Below are positions 16,416-25,931 of a DNA stretch of 64,000 bases, one piece after another (the stretch's first letter is position 1; the number at the start of each line of letters is the position of its first letter). The notes beneath the pieces were generated by a model. The model saw only the letters and a list, made by a program, of their open reading frames with translations, was not told the DNA's origin and searched no databases. The stretch is from Massilia violaceinigra (lineage in GTDB: Bacteria; Pseudomonadota; Gammaproteobacteria; Burkholderiales; Burkholderiaceae_D). The stretch lies in contig NZ_CP024608.1 of the NCBI RefSeq assembly GCF_002752675.1, positions 2,294,001 through 2,358,000 on the forward strand, read 5' to 3'. A program made the position numbers and the translations under genes.

Positions 16416-17798
16416 ATGAACCAGCAAGTCATAGGCAAGTACCGGTGGACGATTTGCGCCCTCCTGTTTTTCGCCACCACCATCAATTATCTGGACCGCC
16501 AGGTCCTCAGTCTCCTTGCCACCGACCTGTCGAAGGAGTTCGGCTGGTCCAATACCGATTACGCCAACATCACGGCGGCCTTCCAGTTTGTGTACGCGTT
16601 CTCGATGCTGTTCGCCGGCCGCGTGATCGACAAGCTAGGAACCAAGCGCGCCTTCGTCCTGGCCATTACCATCTGGTCGCTCGGCGCCATCATGCACGCT
16701 TTCGCCATCGGCATCGGCGAAGGCATCAACGGCATCCTGACCAGCCTTGGCATGACCGTGGTACCGGTATCGATCGCCGGCTTCATGATGTCGCGCGCGG
16801 TGCTGGCGCTGGGCGAGGCGGGCAATTTCCCGGCAGCGATCAAGGCCACCGCCGAATACTTTCCCAAGAAGGAGCGCTCGTTTGCCACCGGTATCTTCAA
16901 CTCCGGCGCCAACGTCGGCGCCATCCTGGCGCCGCTCACCGTACCGGTGATTGCCGCCGCGTGGGGCTGGCAGATGGCGTTCATCATCATCGGCGGGATC
17001 GGCTTCTTCTGGATGGCCGCGTGGATGGTGTTCTACGATACCCCGGCCAACCAGGCGCGCATGGGCAAGGCGGAACTGGACTACATCAACAGCGATTGCG
17101 TGGTGGTTCCGGAGCCTGCGGCGGGCGCTCCCGCGGCGGGCATCGTCAAGCCGAAAAGCTCGTGGTTCAAGCTGCTCGGCTACCGCCAGACCTGGGCCTT
17201 CGCGCTCGGTAAATTCATGACCGACGGCGTGTGGTGGTTCTTCCTTTTCTGGCTGCCCAAGTACCTGGCCGCGACCTATGGCCTGAAAGGCACCGACATC
17301 ATCGTGCCGCTGGCCGTCCTGTACAGCATGACCATGGTCGGCAGTATCGGCGGCGGCTGGTTCCCGACCTACTTCATCAACCGTGGCGACAATCCCTACG
17401 ACGGGCGCATGAAGGCCATGCTGGCCATCGCGTTCATTCCGCTGGTGGTGCTGCTGGCGCAACCGTTCGGCTACATCAGCTTCTGGGTACCGGTGATCCT
17501 GATCGGCATCGGCGCATCGGCCCACCAGGCCTGGTCGGCCAACATCTTCACCACCGTCTCCGACATGTTCCCGAAACACAGCGTCGGTTCGGTGGTGGGC
17601 ATCGGCGGCATGGCCGGCGGCATGGGCGGCGTGCTGCTCACCAAGCTCGGTGGCTGGCTGTTCGATTATTATGGCGCCATGGGCCAGATCAGCACCGGCT
17701 ACATGATCATGTTCTCGATCTGCGCGCTGGCCTACCTGGCTGCATGGACGATGATGAAAACCCTGGTGCCGCGCTACCGCGAAATCACCGATCTGTAA
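16416..17798 (+). CDS. MFS transporter, hexuronate/sugar-acid (ACS family)
   Basis: 460 aa from the ATG at 16416. Twelve membrane segments are expected. The start WTICALLFFATTINYLDRQV and the segment ALGEAGNFPAAIKATAEYFP are signatures of anion:cation symporters such as ExuT/GudP. A central cytoplasmic loop separates the two six-helix halves. It should import hexuronate or aldarate by proton symport for the enzymes encoded around it. The exact substrate is not readable from sequence. Confidence 0.88.
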   Translation: MNQQVIGKYRWTICALLFFATTINYLDRQVLSLLATDLSKEFGWSNTDYANITAAFQFVYAFSMLFAGRVIDKLGTKRAFVLAITIWSLGAIMHAFAIGIGEGINGILTSLGMTVVPVSIAGFMMSRAVLALGEAGNFPAAIKATAEYFPKKERSFATGIFNSGANVGAILAPLTVPVIAAAWGWQMAFIIIGGIGFFWMAAWMVFYDTPANQARMGKAELDYINSDCVVVPEPAAGAPAAGIVKPKSSWFKLLGYRQTWAFALGKFMTDGVWWFFLFWLPKYLAATYGLKGTDIIVPLAVLYSMTMVGSIGGGWFPTYFINRGDNPYDGRMKAMLAIAFIPLVVLLAQPFGYISFWVPVILIGIGASAHQAWSANIFTTVSDMFPKHSVGSVVGIGGMAGGMGGVLLTKLGGWLFDYYGAMGQISTGYMIMFSICALAYLAAWTMMKTLVPRYREITDL

Positions 17799-17805
17799 GG
17801 GCAAT

Positions 17806-18699
17806 ATGAGCAAGCAAGCCAGTATCGAAAAAGTACCGGGCGTGACCTGCAAGGTGGGCGAAAGCCCGCTGTGGAGCGCGCGCGAAGGCGCCTGGTACTG
17901 GGTCGACATTCTCGGCAGGCGCGTCTGGCGCCTCGATGCGGCAAGCGGCGAGCAGCGTATCTGGTTCACCGCCGAAATGCCGGCCTGTCTTGCGCTCACC
18001 GGCAGCGGCGCCCTGCTCGCGGGGATGGAGACCGGCGTGTTCGAGCTCACGCTCGATGTCGAGGTGCATGCGCATGCGTCGCTGCTGGCCGCGCTGCCCG
18101 ACCTGAAGAAGGGCATGCGCTTCAACGACGGCCGCTGCGACCGTCAGGGACGCTTCTGGAGCGGCACGCTGGACCTCGACCAGCCCGAACTGCGCGCCGC
18201 AGGTTCCCTGTACCGCTACACGCGGGAGCAGGGCTTCTCGGCGCCGGTGGTATCGAACCTGGTGGTGCAGAACGGCCTGGGTTTTTCGCCGGACGGGCGC
18301 ACCATGTATTTGTCCGACTCGCACGTCTCGCGCCAGATGATCTGGGCCTTCGACTACGACACCGACAGCGGCACGCCGCACAACCAGCGCGTGTTCGTCG
18401 ACATGAACGCGCACCAGGGCCGTCCCGACGGCGCGGCGGTCGATGTCGACGGTTGCTACTGGATTTGCGGGAACGATGGCGGCTGCCTGCTGCGCTTCAC
18501 GCCCGAGGGCAAGCTCGATCGCACCATCGACCTGCCGCTGCTCAAGCCATCGATGTGCAGTTTCGGAGGCCCCGCTATGGACACCTTGCTGGTCACCTCG
18601 ATCGCGGCCGGCAGGAAGCCCGAGGACACCGAATCGGGCGCGTTGCTGCTGGTGCGCGCCGGTGTGCAGGGCATGCCCGAGACGCATTTTTGCGATTGA
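17806..18699 (+). CDS. SMP-30/gluconolactonase-family sugar lactonase
   Basis: 297 aa beta-propeller. Metal ligands expected of the family are seen at Glu19 (GESPLW), Asn107 (RFNDGRCD), Asn156 (QNGLGFSPDG) and Asp208 (GRPDGAAVD). It hydrolyses an aldonolactone or aldarolactone, the product of uronate dehydrogenase. Seven bp separate it from the transporter gene, so it is part of the same sugar-acid operon. UxuL-like activity on glucaro- or galactarolactone is likely but inferred. Confidence 0.88.
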   Translation: MSKQASIEKVPGVTCKVGESPLWSAREGAWYWVDILGRRVWRLDAASGEQRIWFTAEMPACLALTGSGALLAGMETGVFELTLDVEVHAHASLLAALPDLKKGMRFNDGRCDRQGRFWSGTLDLDQPELRAAGSLYRYTREQGFSAPVVSNLVVQNGLGFSPDGRTMYLSDSHVSRQMIWAFDYDTDSGTPHNQRVFVDMNAHQGRPDGAAVDVDGCYWICGNDGGCLLRFTPEGKLDRTIDLPLLKPSMCSFGGPAMDTLLVTSIAAGRKPEDTESGALLLVRAGVQGMPETHFCD

Positions 18700-18709
18700 G
18701 GCGGCTAAG

Positions 18710-19240
18710 GTGAACATCGCGCGACTCGATCCTGCGCACGCTGCGGCGTACCGGTCGATCACGCTCGAAGCGCTTGCGCTCCACCCCGACGCCTACACAT
18801 CCGGCGAGCCTGAGCGCGCCGCCTTGCCGGCGTCATGGTGGGAAGCGCGCCTCGATCCAGACCCCGCATCGAACGAAGTGGTGCTCGGTGCGTTCGGCGC
18901 CGACGGCACGCTTGCCGGCACCGTCGGCTTGTCGTTCGAGGTCCGCGAAAAAGGGCGCCACAAGGTCACCTTGTTCGGCATGTACGTCACGCCCCTGTAC
19001 CGTCACGGCGGACTTGGCGAGCAATTGCTGAACGCTGCCCTGGACTACGCCCGTTTGCGTCCGCACGCAAAAATCGTCCAGCTCACGGTCACCGAAGAAA
19101 ACGGCGCTGCCCGCGGCCTGTACGAACGGCTCGGTTTCACCGCCTTCGGCGTGGAGCCGTTCGCCATCGCGCTGGGCGAATGCTATCTCGCTAAGGTTCA
19201 CATGTGGCGCGCGCTCGCTCCTCTGAAGGCCCAGGATTAA
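18710..19240 (+). CDS. GNAT-family N-acetyltransferase
   Basis: 176 aa from a GTG at 18710, the first start after the lactonase stop; the open frame runs further upstream through that gene. The acetyl-CoA site is MYVTPLYRHGGLGEQLLNAA, with LTVTEENGAARGLYERLGF typical of the C-terminal half. Substrate unknown. It is the last gene of the sugar-acid operon and converges on the copper cluster. Confidence 0.75.
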   Translation: MNIARLDPAHAAAYRSITLEALALHPDAYTSGEPERAALPASWWEARLDPDPASNEVVLGAFGADGTLAGTVGLSFEVREKGRHKVTLFGMYVTPLYRHGGLGEQLLNAALDYARLRPHAKIVQLTVTEENGAARGLYERLGFTAFGVEPFAIALGECYLAKVHMWRALAPLKAQD

Positions 19241-19297
19241 GAACTTGTTACGGTAGATAGGCGTGGCAGCTGGCCTGTTCCTGGGTGGCCGCCGGGA

Positions 19298-19726
19298 TTA
19301 CTTCGCTTTGCGCGACGACCAGTGAAAATGCAGCACCACCCAGCCGTCGCCTTTTTTCTCCAGCAGCGCCGTCTCGGTTCCCAACGCATTGATCTTCTTG
19401 CCCTTGAACGTACCCTTGCTCTCGGTTTCGTCCAGGATGATGGCGATGTTGCCGTCGATCCGCTCCTTGTGCCGCAACACCCTGCGCGTGGTGGCCCTGG
19501 CGAACGCAATGTCGTCCGCCAGGTGATGGTCCGCGTATTCGCTGCGCGAGCGTTCTATATGGCCGGCTTCGTAAATGACCGCATCGGGGCTCAGGAGCGC
19601 CATTGCGCGCGCCTGGTCGCCCGCGTGCAGGGCGGCGTGGAAGGCCGCCAGCGTCTCGCTGGGCGTCGCCGCCCGGGCATGTAGCGATGCCAGTCCGAGG
19701 ACGGCAAGCAGAACGTATTTACGCAT
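19298..19726 (-). CDS. Exported NTF2/SnoaL-like protein of copper operon
   Basis: 142 aa with signal peptide (ARA cut). The mature part begins with TPSETLAAFHAALHAGDQ and includes LLSPDAVIYEAGHIERSR and WVVLHFHWSSRKAK, the pattern of a cone-shaped NTF2-like/DUF4440 domain. Such proteins often lie in copper-resistance operons, but their role is not established. It is the last gene of the minus-strand copper operon, 28 bp after the oxidase. Confidence 0.75.
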   Translation of the reverse strand: MRKYVLLAVLGLASLHARAATPSETLAAFHAALHAGDQARAMALLSPDAVIYEAGHIERSRSEYADHHLADDIAFARATTRRVLRHKERIDGNIAIILDETESKGTFKGKKINALGTETALLEKKGDGWVVLHFHWSSRKAK

Positions 19727-19754
19727 CGGCTTCTCTCAGTCGTTGAAAAAAGCG

Positions 19755-21149
19755 TCAGTGTGCATGATTTTTGCCCGGTTTGGTCACTTGCAGCACCTTC
19801 TCGCCAGGTTTTGCCGCCATCCGGTCGGCATCCGGCGCGCGCACCGGCTCCGGTTTGGCGATGCCGCCTTCCTTCCATTCGTAGGCCACGGTCCCGGGCG
19901 GATGCTTGTACCAGCCCGGGTCCTTGTAGTCGCCGCGCGCCAGCCCTTTGCGCACTTTCATCATGGTGAACATGCCGCCCATGCCGATGCCGCCGAACGG
20001 GCCCCTGCCGGTCATCATCGGCAGCGTATTGTCCGGCAGCGGCATTTCCATCTCGCCCATGTCGGCCATGCCCTTGTCGCCCATGACCATGTAGCCCGGC
20101 ACCAGCTTGTTGATCTTGCCGAGCACCTCGCGCTGGTCGACGCCGATCAGGGTCGGCACGTCATGGCCCATGGCGTTCATGGTGTGGTGCGATTTGTGGC
20201 AATGGAAGGCCCAGTCGCCCGGCTCGTTGGCGACGAACTCGATCGCGCGCATCTGGCCGACCGCGATATCGGTCGTCACTTCCGGCCAGCGCGACGCCGG
20301 CGGAGTCCAGCCGCCATCGGTGCCCGTCACCACGAACTCGTGGCCGTGCATGTGGATCGGATGGTTGGTCATGGTCAGGTTGCCGACCCGGATGCGCACC
20401 TTGTCGTTCTGCGCGATCACCATCGGGTCGATGCCGGGAAAGGCGCGGCTGTTGAAGGTCCACAGATTAAAGTCGAGCATCGTGTTGACCTTGGGTGTGT
20501 AGCTGCCCGGGTCGATGTCGTAGGCGTTGAGCAAAAAGCAGAAGTCGCGGTCGACCCGCATGAAGTTGTGGTCCTTGGGGTGGGTGATCCAGAAGCCCAT
20601 CATCCCCATCGCCATCTGCGTCATTTCGTCGGCGTGCGGGTGGTACATGAAGGTGCCGGGACGCTTGGCCACGAATTCATAGACGAAGGTCTTGCCCGGG
20701 TCGATGCCGGGCTGGGTCAGGCCGGTCACGCCATCCATGCCGTTGGGCAGGCGCTGGCCGTGCCAGTGCACGCTGGTGTGTTCGGGCAGCTTGTTGGTGA
20801 CGAAAATGCGTACCCGGTCGCCTTCCACCACTTCGATGGTCGGTCCCGGCGACTGGCCGTTGTAACCCCACAGGTTGGCTTTCATGCCGGGCGCGATTTC
20901 GCGCACCACCGGCTCGGCCACCAGGTGGAATTCCTTGACACCGTCCTTCATCCGCCAGGGCAAAGTCCAGCCGTTGAGGGTGACCACCGGGTTGTACGGG
21001 CGGCCGTTGGGCGGCATGAGCGGCGGCTGGGTCGCTGCCTTGTCCATGATGACCGCTTCCGGCAGCGAAGCGGCACCGGCGCGCGAGACCAGCGCCGTGC
21101 TGACGGCAACCGCGCCCGCGCCAGTGAAGAAATTTCTACGTGAAACCAT
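19755..21149 (-). CDS. Multicopper oxidase, periplasmic (CopA/CueO-like)
   Basis: 464 aa. A Tat-type leader (SRRNFFTGAGAVAVSTALVS) precedes cupredoxin domains with all four copper-binding motifs: HWHG, YHPHADE, HPIHMHGH and HCHKSHH. A methionine-rich segment (GYMVMGDKGMADMGEMEMP) near residue 360 resembles Cu(I)-binding loops. It should oxidise toxic Cu(I) to Cu(II) in the periplasm. It lies 13 bp after the TolC-like gene. Confidence 0.92.
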   Translation of the reverse strand: MVSRRNFFTGAGAVAVSTALVSRAGAASLPEAVIMDKAATQPPLMPPNGRPYNPVVTLNGWTLPWRMKDGVKEFHLVAEPVVREIAPGMKANLWGYNGQSPGPTIEVVEGDRVRIFVTNKLPEHTSVHWHGQRLPNGMDGVTGLTQPGIDPGKTFVYEFVAKRPGTFMYHPHADEMTQMAMGMMGFWITHPKDHNFMRVDRDFCFLLNAYDIDPGSYTPKVNTMLDFNLWTFNSRAFPGIDPMVIAQNDKVRIRVGNLTMTNHPIHMHGHEFVVTGTDGGWTPPASRWPEVTTDIAVGQMRAIEFVANEPGDWAFHCHKSHHTMNAMGHDVPTLIGVDQREVLGKINKLVPGYMVMGDKGMADMGEMEMPLPDNTLPMMTGRGPFGGIGMGGMFTMMKVRKGLARGDYKDPGWYKHPPGTVAYEWKEGGIAKPEPVRAPDADRMAAKPGEKVLQVTKPGKNHAH

Positions 21150-21162
21150 GTTGCATGTCCTT

Positions 21163-22575
21163 TCAGTGTTGGGCCGGCGCGGCGCTGCCGGCGCGTGGCG
21201 CCGGGGTTGCGGCTGCGGCGCTGTCGCCGGCGCCGGTCAGCGCGGCTTGCAGGGCGGCGTCGGCGATCCAGTAGTCGCGCTGCGCTTCGATCGCGGCGTT
21301 GACGCTGACAACCTGCTCGCGCGCGTCGGCCAGCAGTTCGAAGACGCTGATCAGCATCCCGTTGTAGCGCAGCAGCTGCTCGTCCGCGATGCGTTTTTTG
21401 AGCGGCACCACTTCGTCGCGGTAGTGGCGCGCCAGGTCGTAGGCGGTGCGGTAGGCGCCATAGCTTTCGCGCACCTGCGAGCGGGCGTCGACAGCAAAAC
21501 CGGCGGCGCGGTGCACCGCCTGCATGTACATCGCTTCGGCCTTGGCCACTCTGGTGCTGCCCCAGTCGAACAGGGGAATCTGCAATTCGATCTCGTAGCC
21601 GGTGGCGCGCTCGCCCGTTTCGCCGGTGTTGCGCAGGTAGCTCAGGTCGAGCAGGTTGACGAAGCGTGTGACGCGCGTCAGGCTGAGGGAGGAGGCCAGT
21701 CCGGCCAGTTCCTTTTGCGCCATCAGCATGTCGAGCCGGTTGTTCATGGCCTGCGCTTCGGCATCCATCACCTCGCGCGGGGCCGCCGGCAGGTCGGGCA
21801 GGCGTTGGGGCAGGGTGAAGGCAGTCGGGCTTGAAAGGCCCATCAGGCGCGTGAGTTTTTCCCGTTCGACAGTGCGCGTCTGGCGCGCGCGGGCCAGCTG
21901 GGCCACCGAATCGGCGTAAAACGCCTGTTCGCGCGCGTGCTGCAGTTTGCTCCAGTTGCCGGCCACCGCCATGCGGCGCGCCAGTTCGGCGCTCGCTTCG
22001 GCGGCGTTTTTCACCTGCTCCATGTACTCGGCGCTTTGTTGGGCCGCGACCGCGCCGTACCAGGCGCGCCGGGTGGCGTCGGCGGTGCGCAGCACCTCGC
22101 TGGCGGCGCGCAGTTGCGCCTGTTCGTAGCGGCGCCGTTCGAGGCGCGTGGTGACCGGCATCGTCAGCAGGCCGATCACCGGCAGCATCAGCTTGCGTTC
22201 GATCTCGATGCCCTCATGGCTTTTCAGGCGGCCGAAACTGAACACCGGGTTGGCGATGCGCCCGGCCTGCACCAGGTCCGCTTCGGCGATGCCCAGTTCC
22301 GCGTAGCCGGCCTGCAGGCCGCGGTTATTGAGCAGGGCGACGGTCACCGCATCGTCGGCCGACAAAGGCTTGGCCAGCAGCGCGGCGACCTGGTGCTCCA
22401 CGCTGCCGGCGCCCGGTGCGGTGGATGGAATGGCGCCGCCGCTGCGCTGCTGCGCGAGCTGGCGCACCTCGGCGTAGCCGCCATCGGGCGAAAACGATGC
22501 GCAGCCGGCGGCGCCGGCGCAGATGGCCGCCAGGGCGATGCGGCGCAGCGGAGTCGATAATCGTTGCATCGTCAT
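21163..22575 (-). CDS. TolC-family outer-membrane lipoprotein of copper operon
   Basis: 470 aa with a lipoprotein signal (lipobox ending AAGC). Two OEP repeats with long helices are visible: AVTVALLNNRGLQAGYAELG, EQVKNAAEASAELARRMA, GYEIELQIPLFDWG and RVAKAEAMYMQAV. The start codon overlaps the stop of the preceding gene (ATGA, 22572-22575). TolC-like channels are common with copper oxidases, but no RND pump or membrane-fusion gene is present here, so its partner is unclear. Confidence 0.88.
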   Translation of the reverse strand: MTMQRLSTPLRRIALAAICAGAAGCASFSPDGGYAEVRQLAQQRSGGAIPSTAPGAGSVEHQVAALLAKPLSADDAVTVALLNNRGLQAGYAELGIAEADLVQAGRIANPVFSFGRLKSHEGIEIERKLMLPVIGLLTMPVTTRLERRRYEQAQLRAASEVLRTADATRRAWYGAVAAQQSAEYMEQVKNAAEASAELARRMAVAGNWSKLQHAREQAFYADSVAQLARARQTRTVEREKLTRLMGLSSPTAFTLPQRLPDLPAAPREVMDAEAQAMNNRLDMLMAQKELAGLASSLSLTRVTRFVNLLDLSYLRNTGETGERATGYEIELQIPLFDWGSTRVAKAEAMYMQAVHRAAGFAVDARSQVRESYGAYRTAYDLARHYRDEVVPLKKRIADEQLLRYNGMLISVFELLADAREQVVSVNAAIEAQRDYWIADAALQAALTGAGDSAAAATPAPRAGSAAPAQH

Positions 22576-22919
22576 TCCTTGTGGTGGTGGCCGTGGTGCG
22601 GGTCGGACTTGGCCTTGGCCGGCTCCGGGCTCTTTTTCATGCTGCTCATGTCGTGGCCGGCATGCGGATCGTCAACCTTCGGTGCGTCCGGTTGTTTGGC
22701 GGCGCTCATGTCGTGACCGGCGTGGCCCATGTGGCCCATGTGGCCGGGCGCCTTGCGCAGCTGGTCGAGGGTAGCCTTCCAGGATGCCGGTTGGGGCTCC
22801 TGGTAGGTGCGGTATCCGGCAAACGCCGAGTCGTAGGCAGGTGGTGCGGCGCTCGTTTGCGCCAGCGCCGGCGGCGCGGCGGCAAGCAGCAGCGGCCATA
22901 TCAGGCGTAGGGAATTCAT
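22572..22919 (-). CDS. Exported His/Met-rich putative copper-binding protein
   Basis: 115 aa with signal peptide (ALA cut). The C-terminal two thirds are rich in metal ligands: GHMGHMGHAGHDMS, DPHAGHDMSSMKK and a final HHGHHHKE. Part of this comes from a short tandem repeat of CATGTGGCC-like units. It probably buffers or delivers periplasmic copper. Its stop overlaps the start of the TolC-like gene. Confidence 0.8.
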   Translation of the reverse strand: MNSLRLIWPLLLAAAPPALAQTSAAPPAYDSAFAGYRTYQEPQPASWKATLDQLRKAPGHMGHMGHAGHDMSAAKQPDAPKVDDPHAGHDMSSMKKSPEPAKAKSDPHHGHHHKE

Positions 22920-22950
22920 GACAACCTCAATCGTGTTGGTTAAAAGTCGC

Positions 22951-22968
22951 TGGTCCGCGGACGGACCA
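22951..22968 (-). terminator. Hairpin inside copper operon
   Basis: TGGTCCG (22951-22957) and CGGACCA (22962-22968) form a perfect 7-bp stem with a 4-nt loop. Reading on the minus strand it is followed by GCGACTTTT. It lies between two operon genes and may be a weak terminator or processing site. Confidence 0.35.
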
Positions 22969-22975
22969 AGGGCAT

Positions 22976-23329
22976 TCAGGCGATCGGGGAATGAGGGGGA
23001 CGTTCCAGGCCGCCGGGAATATGCGCCGTCACGTGCACGGCGGCATACGCTATCCGTTCGGATGCGAGCGCTCGCGCATCGGCCAGCGCGGCAAATGCAG
23101 GGGCAATGGCCATGCCCACGCAGCAGAATGCACAGTTACTGCACTTGGCGGGGCTGGCGGGACTGTCCGGCTGGTGGCAATGGCCTTCGTCCATGCTGGC
23201 GACGACCTGGCTCGCGACCGGTACCCTGGCCGCCTCGCACAGCGCCGACGATGCCGCGGCGAAGCCCTGTAAAGGGATCGCGAGCAGCAACAGCCAGATC
23301 AGCAATGTTCTCAAGGACGTCATGGGCAA
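22976..23329 (-). CDS. Small exported cysteine-containing protein of copper operon
   Basis: 117 aa. A hydrophobic leader (LRTLLIWLLLLAIPLQGFAA) precedes a mature region with a cysteine cluster (AKCSNCAFCCVGMAIA) and the tail GLERPPHSPIA, resembling small DUF2946/CopL-like proteins of copper loci. Function not known. It is 37 bp downstream of copZ on the same strand. Confidence 0.65.
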   Translation of the reverse strand: MPMTSLRTLLIWLLLLAIPLQGFAAASSALCEAARVPVASQVVASMDEGHCHQPDSPASPAKCSNCAFCCVGMAIAPAFAALADARALASERIAYAAVHVTAHIPGGLERPPHSPIA

Positions 23330-23365
23330 AGTCTAGCACATGGAAAATCGGGGCCGCAGCGGTGC

Positions 23366-23566
23366 TTACCGGGCCACCGTCGCAGGGTAGCCGGCATCGG
23401 CCAGGCTGGCGACAACGCGCTCCTGCGCCGCTGTCGTGTTCAGCAGGGCCGTGCGCGCCGGCATGTCGAACGCGATGACGGCATCATGGTCCAGCTCCTT
23501 GATGGTCTTGGTAATGACGCCTGCGCAATGGCCGCAGCTCATGTCGGGGATACTCAGCTTGATCAT
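23366..23566 (-). CDS. copZ: Copper chaperone, heavy-metal-associated domain
   Basis: 66 aa from the ATG at 23566, chosen for the AGGAG seven bases upstream. The HMA ferredoxin-like fold has the Cu(I) ligands in IPDMSCGHC and the usual second half LADAGYPATV. It carries cytoplasmic Cu(I) to the P-type ATPase encoded divergently. It is the first gene behind the CueR-type minus-strand promoter. Confidence 0.88.
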   Translation of the reverse strand: MIKLSIPDMSCGHCAGVITKTIKELDHDAVIAFDMPARTALLNTTAAQERVVASLADAGYPATVAR

Positions 23567-23600
23567 GGCGGAACTCCTGGTGGTGGATATGACAAACGTC

Positions 23601-23631
23601 ATTGTCGACGTTCCCACAGTGGGAAGGTCAA
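23601..23631 (-). promoter_or_regulatory. CueR-type promoter of copZ operon
   Basis: On the minus strand the -35 is TTGACC (23631-23626) and the -10 is GACAAT (23606-23601), with the long 19-bp spacer of MerR-family promoters. The spacer holds the perfect 15-bp dyad TTCCCACAGTGGGAA (23611-23625), very close to known CueR sites. Copper-bound CueR should activate here. Confidence 0.85.
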
Positions 23632-23644
23632 GCGGTTTTTTCGC

Positions 23645-23675
23645 TTGACCTTACTATAATGGGAAGCTTAATCAT
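23645..23675 (+). promoter_or_regulatory. CueR-type promoter of copA-cueR
   Basis: -35 TTGACC (23645-23650) and -10 AATCAT (23670-23675) are again 19 bp apart, with an imperfect CCTT...AAGC dyad. The two divergent -35 boxes lie in a perfect inverted repeat, GGTCAAGCG (23626-23634) with CGCTTGACC (23642-23650), around a T-rich loop. Confidence 0.75.
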
Positions 23676-23705
23676 GGTGGCATGCGCATGTAGAAGGAGC
23701 AAGAA

Positions 23706-25931
23706 ATGACTACCACGACAATGCAGGACAAGCGGGGTGCGTTTGAAACGTCGCTGGAAGTAGGTGGCATGACGTGCGCCTCGTGCGCAGGACGGGTCGA
23801 AAAAGCGTTGCGTGCGGTGCCGGGCGTGCAGGGCGCCACCGTCAATCTGGCAACCGAGAAAGTGCTGGTTACCGGCGCCGGCCAATCGCTCGACCCCGCC
23901 CAGCTGATTGCGGCGGTCGAGCGCGCCGGCTACACGGCCAGTGCGCCGGCCGACGCAATGCCACTGTCAGCGCCACCGCCCGCGCCACCACGCGCTCTGT
24001 CCGAACCGGCGCAAATCGCGATTGCCGCCGCTCTGACCATCCCCCTGCTTGCCCCCATGCTGTTGGCCGCGGTGGGCATCGACTGGATGCTGCCTGCCTG
24101 GGTGCAATGGCTGCTGGCCACGCCTGTGCAGTTCTGGATCGGCGCGCGCTTCTACCGTTCCGCATGGAAAGCGTTGCTGGCCAGAAGCGGGAACATGGAC
24201 TTGCTGGTCGCACTCGGCACCTCGGCCGCGTACGGCCTGAGCCTGTACCAGTGGCTCGGCCAGCCGCAGCATCATGGGGCGCACTTGTACTTCGAGGCGG
24301 CCGCCGTGGTGATCACCCTGGTGCGCCTCGGCAAGTGGCTGGAAACGCGGGCCAAGCGCCAGACCACCGAAGCGATCCGCGCCTTGCAGTCCCTGCGGCC
24401 GGCAACGGCGCGCGTGCGCCGCAACGGCGTGGACAGCGACATCCCGATCGCTAGACTGAAGGTCGGCGACGAGGTCGTGATCCGCCCCGGCGAGCGCATT
24501 CCGATGGATGGCACCGTCATCGAAGGCGCCAGCCATGCCGACGAATCGATGCTGACCGGTGAAAGCCTGCCCGTGAGCAAGGCGGTGGGCGCGCGCGTGA
24601 TCGGCGGGGCGGTCAACGGCGAAGGCGTCCTGCTCGCCCGCGCCAGCGCCATCGGCACCGAAACCGTGCTGGCGCGCATCATCCGCGCGGTCGAGGACGC
24701 GCAGGCGGCCAAGGCGCCGATTCAGCGCCTGGTGGACAAGGTCAGCGCCGTGTTCGTGCCGGCGATTATCGTCATCGCGCTGGTCACCTTCTTGGGCTGG
24801 TGGCTGGCCAACGGCGACTGGAGCGCGGCGCTGCTCAACGCGGTGGCGGTGCTGGTCATTGCCTGCCCGTGCGCGCTGGGGCTGGCCACGCCGACGGCGA
24901 TCATGGCCGGTACCGGCGTTGCCGCCAAATACGGCATTCTGATCAAGGATGCCGAGGTGCTGGAACTCTTGCATGGCGTCACCGTGGTGGCTTTCGACAA
25001 GACGGGCACGCTGACCGCCGGCAAGCCGCGCCTGACCGCGTACGTGGCCGCGCAGGGCGACGAGCAAGCCTTGCTGGCGCTGGCGGCCGCCGTGCAGCAG
25101 GGCAGCGAGCATCCGCTCGCGCGCGCTGTCGGGGACGCGGCGCGGACGGCGGGCATCATGCCGGCGAGCGCGACGGGCACGCGCGCCCTGGCCGGACTGG
25201 GCGTCACCGCCACGGTGGATAGCCGGCAGCTATTGCTGGGCAATGCGGCCCTGATGCGCAAGCACGGTATCGACATCGCTCCGCTGGCCGCGCAAGGTCA
25301 GGCGCGCGAGGAGGCCGGCGAGACCGTGTCGTGGCTGGCCGAAGCCGCGCAAAGCCCGCGCCTGCTCGGCATGCTCGCCTTTGGCGACGCGCTCAAGCCG
25401 GAAAGCCGGCAAGCCATCGAGCGCCTGCACGCGGCCGGCATCCGCACGGTGATGCTCAGTGGCGACAATCCCGGCAGCGCGCATCACATCGCCAGCCAGC
25501 TCGGCATTGACGAGGTGCACGCGCAGGTGCTGCCCGAGGGCAAGGCAGCCATCATCGCGGCCCTGCGTGCCAAGGGCGAGCGGGTGGCAATGGTGGGCGA
25601 CGGCATCAACGATGCGCCGGCGCTGGCAGCGGCCGATATCGGCGTGGCCATGGGCAGCGGTACCGACGTGGCGATGCATACGGCCGGCGTGACCCTGATG
25701 CGGGGCGATCCGCGCCTGCTGGTCGACGCCATCGACATCTCGCGCCGCACCTACGGCAAGATTCGCCAGAACCTGTTCTGGGCGTTTGTGTTCAATGTGA
25801 TCGGGGTGCCGCTGGCGGCGTTCGGTCTGCTTAATCCGATGATCGCCGGGGCGGCGATGGCGTTTTCCAGCGTGTCTGTGGTGAGCAATGCGCTGCTGCT
25901 CAAGCGCTGGGTTGCGGGAGGAAAAACATGA
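23706..25931 (+). CDS. copA: Cu(I)-exporting P1B-type ATPase
   Basis: 741 aa. One N-terminal metal-binding domain carries GGMTCASC (Cys24, Cys27). Membrane helices follow, with the transport-site CPC in IACPCALG (Cys387, Cys389), the actuator TGES, phosphorylation Asp431 in FDKTGTLT, the HP motif GSEHPLA and [16 protein letters not shown]. It pumps Cu(I) from cytoplasm to periplasm, where the multicopper oxidase acts. The stop overlaps the cueR start (ATGA). Confidence 0.95.
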   Translation: MTTTTMQDKRGAFETSLEVGGMTCASCAGRVEKALRAVPGVQGATVNLATEKVLVTGAGQSLDPAQLIAAVERAGYTASAPADAMPLSAPPPAPPRALSEPAQIAIAAALTIPLLAPMLLAAVGIDWMLPAWVQWLLATPVQFWIGARFYRSAWKALLARSGNMDLLVALGTSAAYGLSLYQWLGQPQHHGAHLYFEAAAVVITLVRLGKWLETRAKRQTTEAIRALQSLRPATARVRRNGVDSDIPIARLKVGDEVVIRPGERIPMDGTVIEGASHADESMLTGESLPVSKAVGARVIGGAVNGEGVLLARASAIGTETVLARIIRAVEDAQAAKAPIQRLVDKVSAVFVPAIIVIALVTFLGWWLANGDWSAALLNAVAVLVIACPCALGLATPTAIMAGTGVAAKYGILIKDAEVLELLHGVTVVAFDKTGTLTAGKPRLTAYVAAQGDEQALLALAAAVQQGSEHPLARAVGDAARTAGIMPASATGTRALAGLGVTATVDSRQLLLGNAALMRKHGIDIAPLAAQGQAREEAGETVSWLAEAAQSPRLLGMLAFGDALKPESRQAIERLHAAGIRTVMLSGDNPGSAHHIASQLGIDEVHAQVLPEGKAAIIAALRAKGERVAMVGDGINDAPALAAADIGVAMGSGTDVAMHTAGVTLMRGDPRLLVDAIDISRRTYGKIRQNLFWAFVFNVIGVPLAAFGLLNPMIAGAAMAFSSVSVVSNALLLKRWVAGGKT

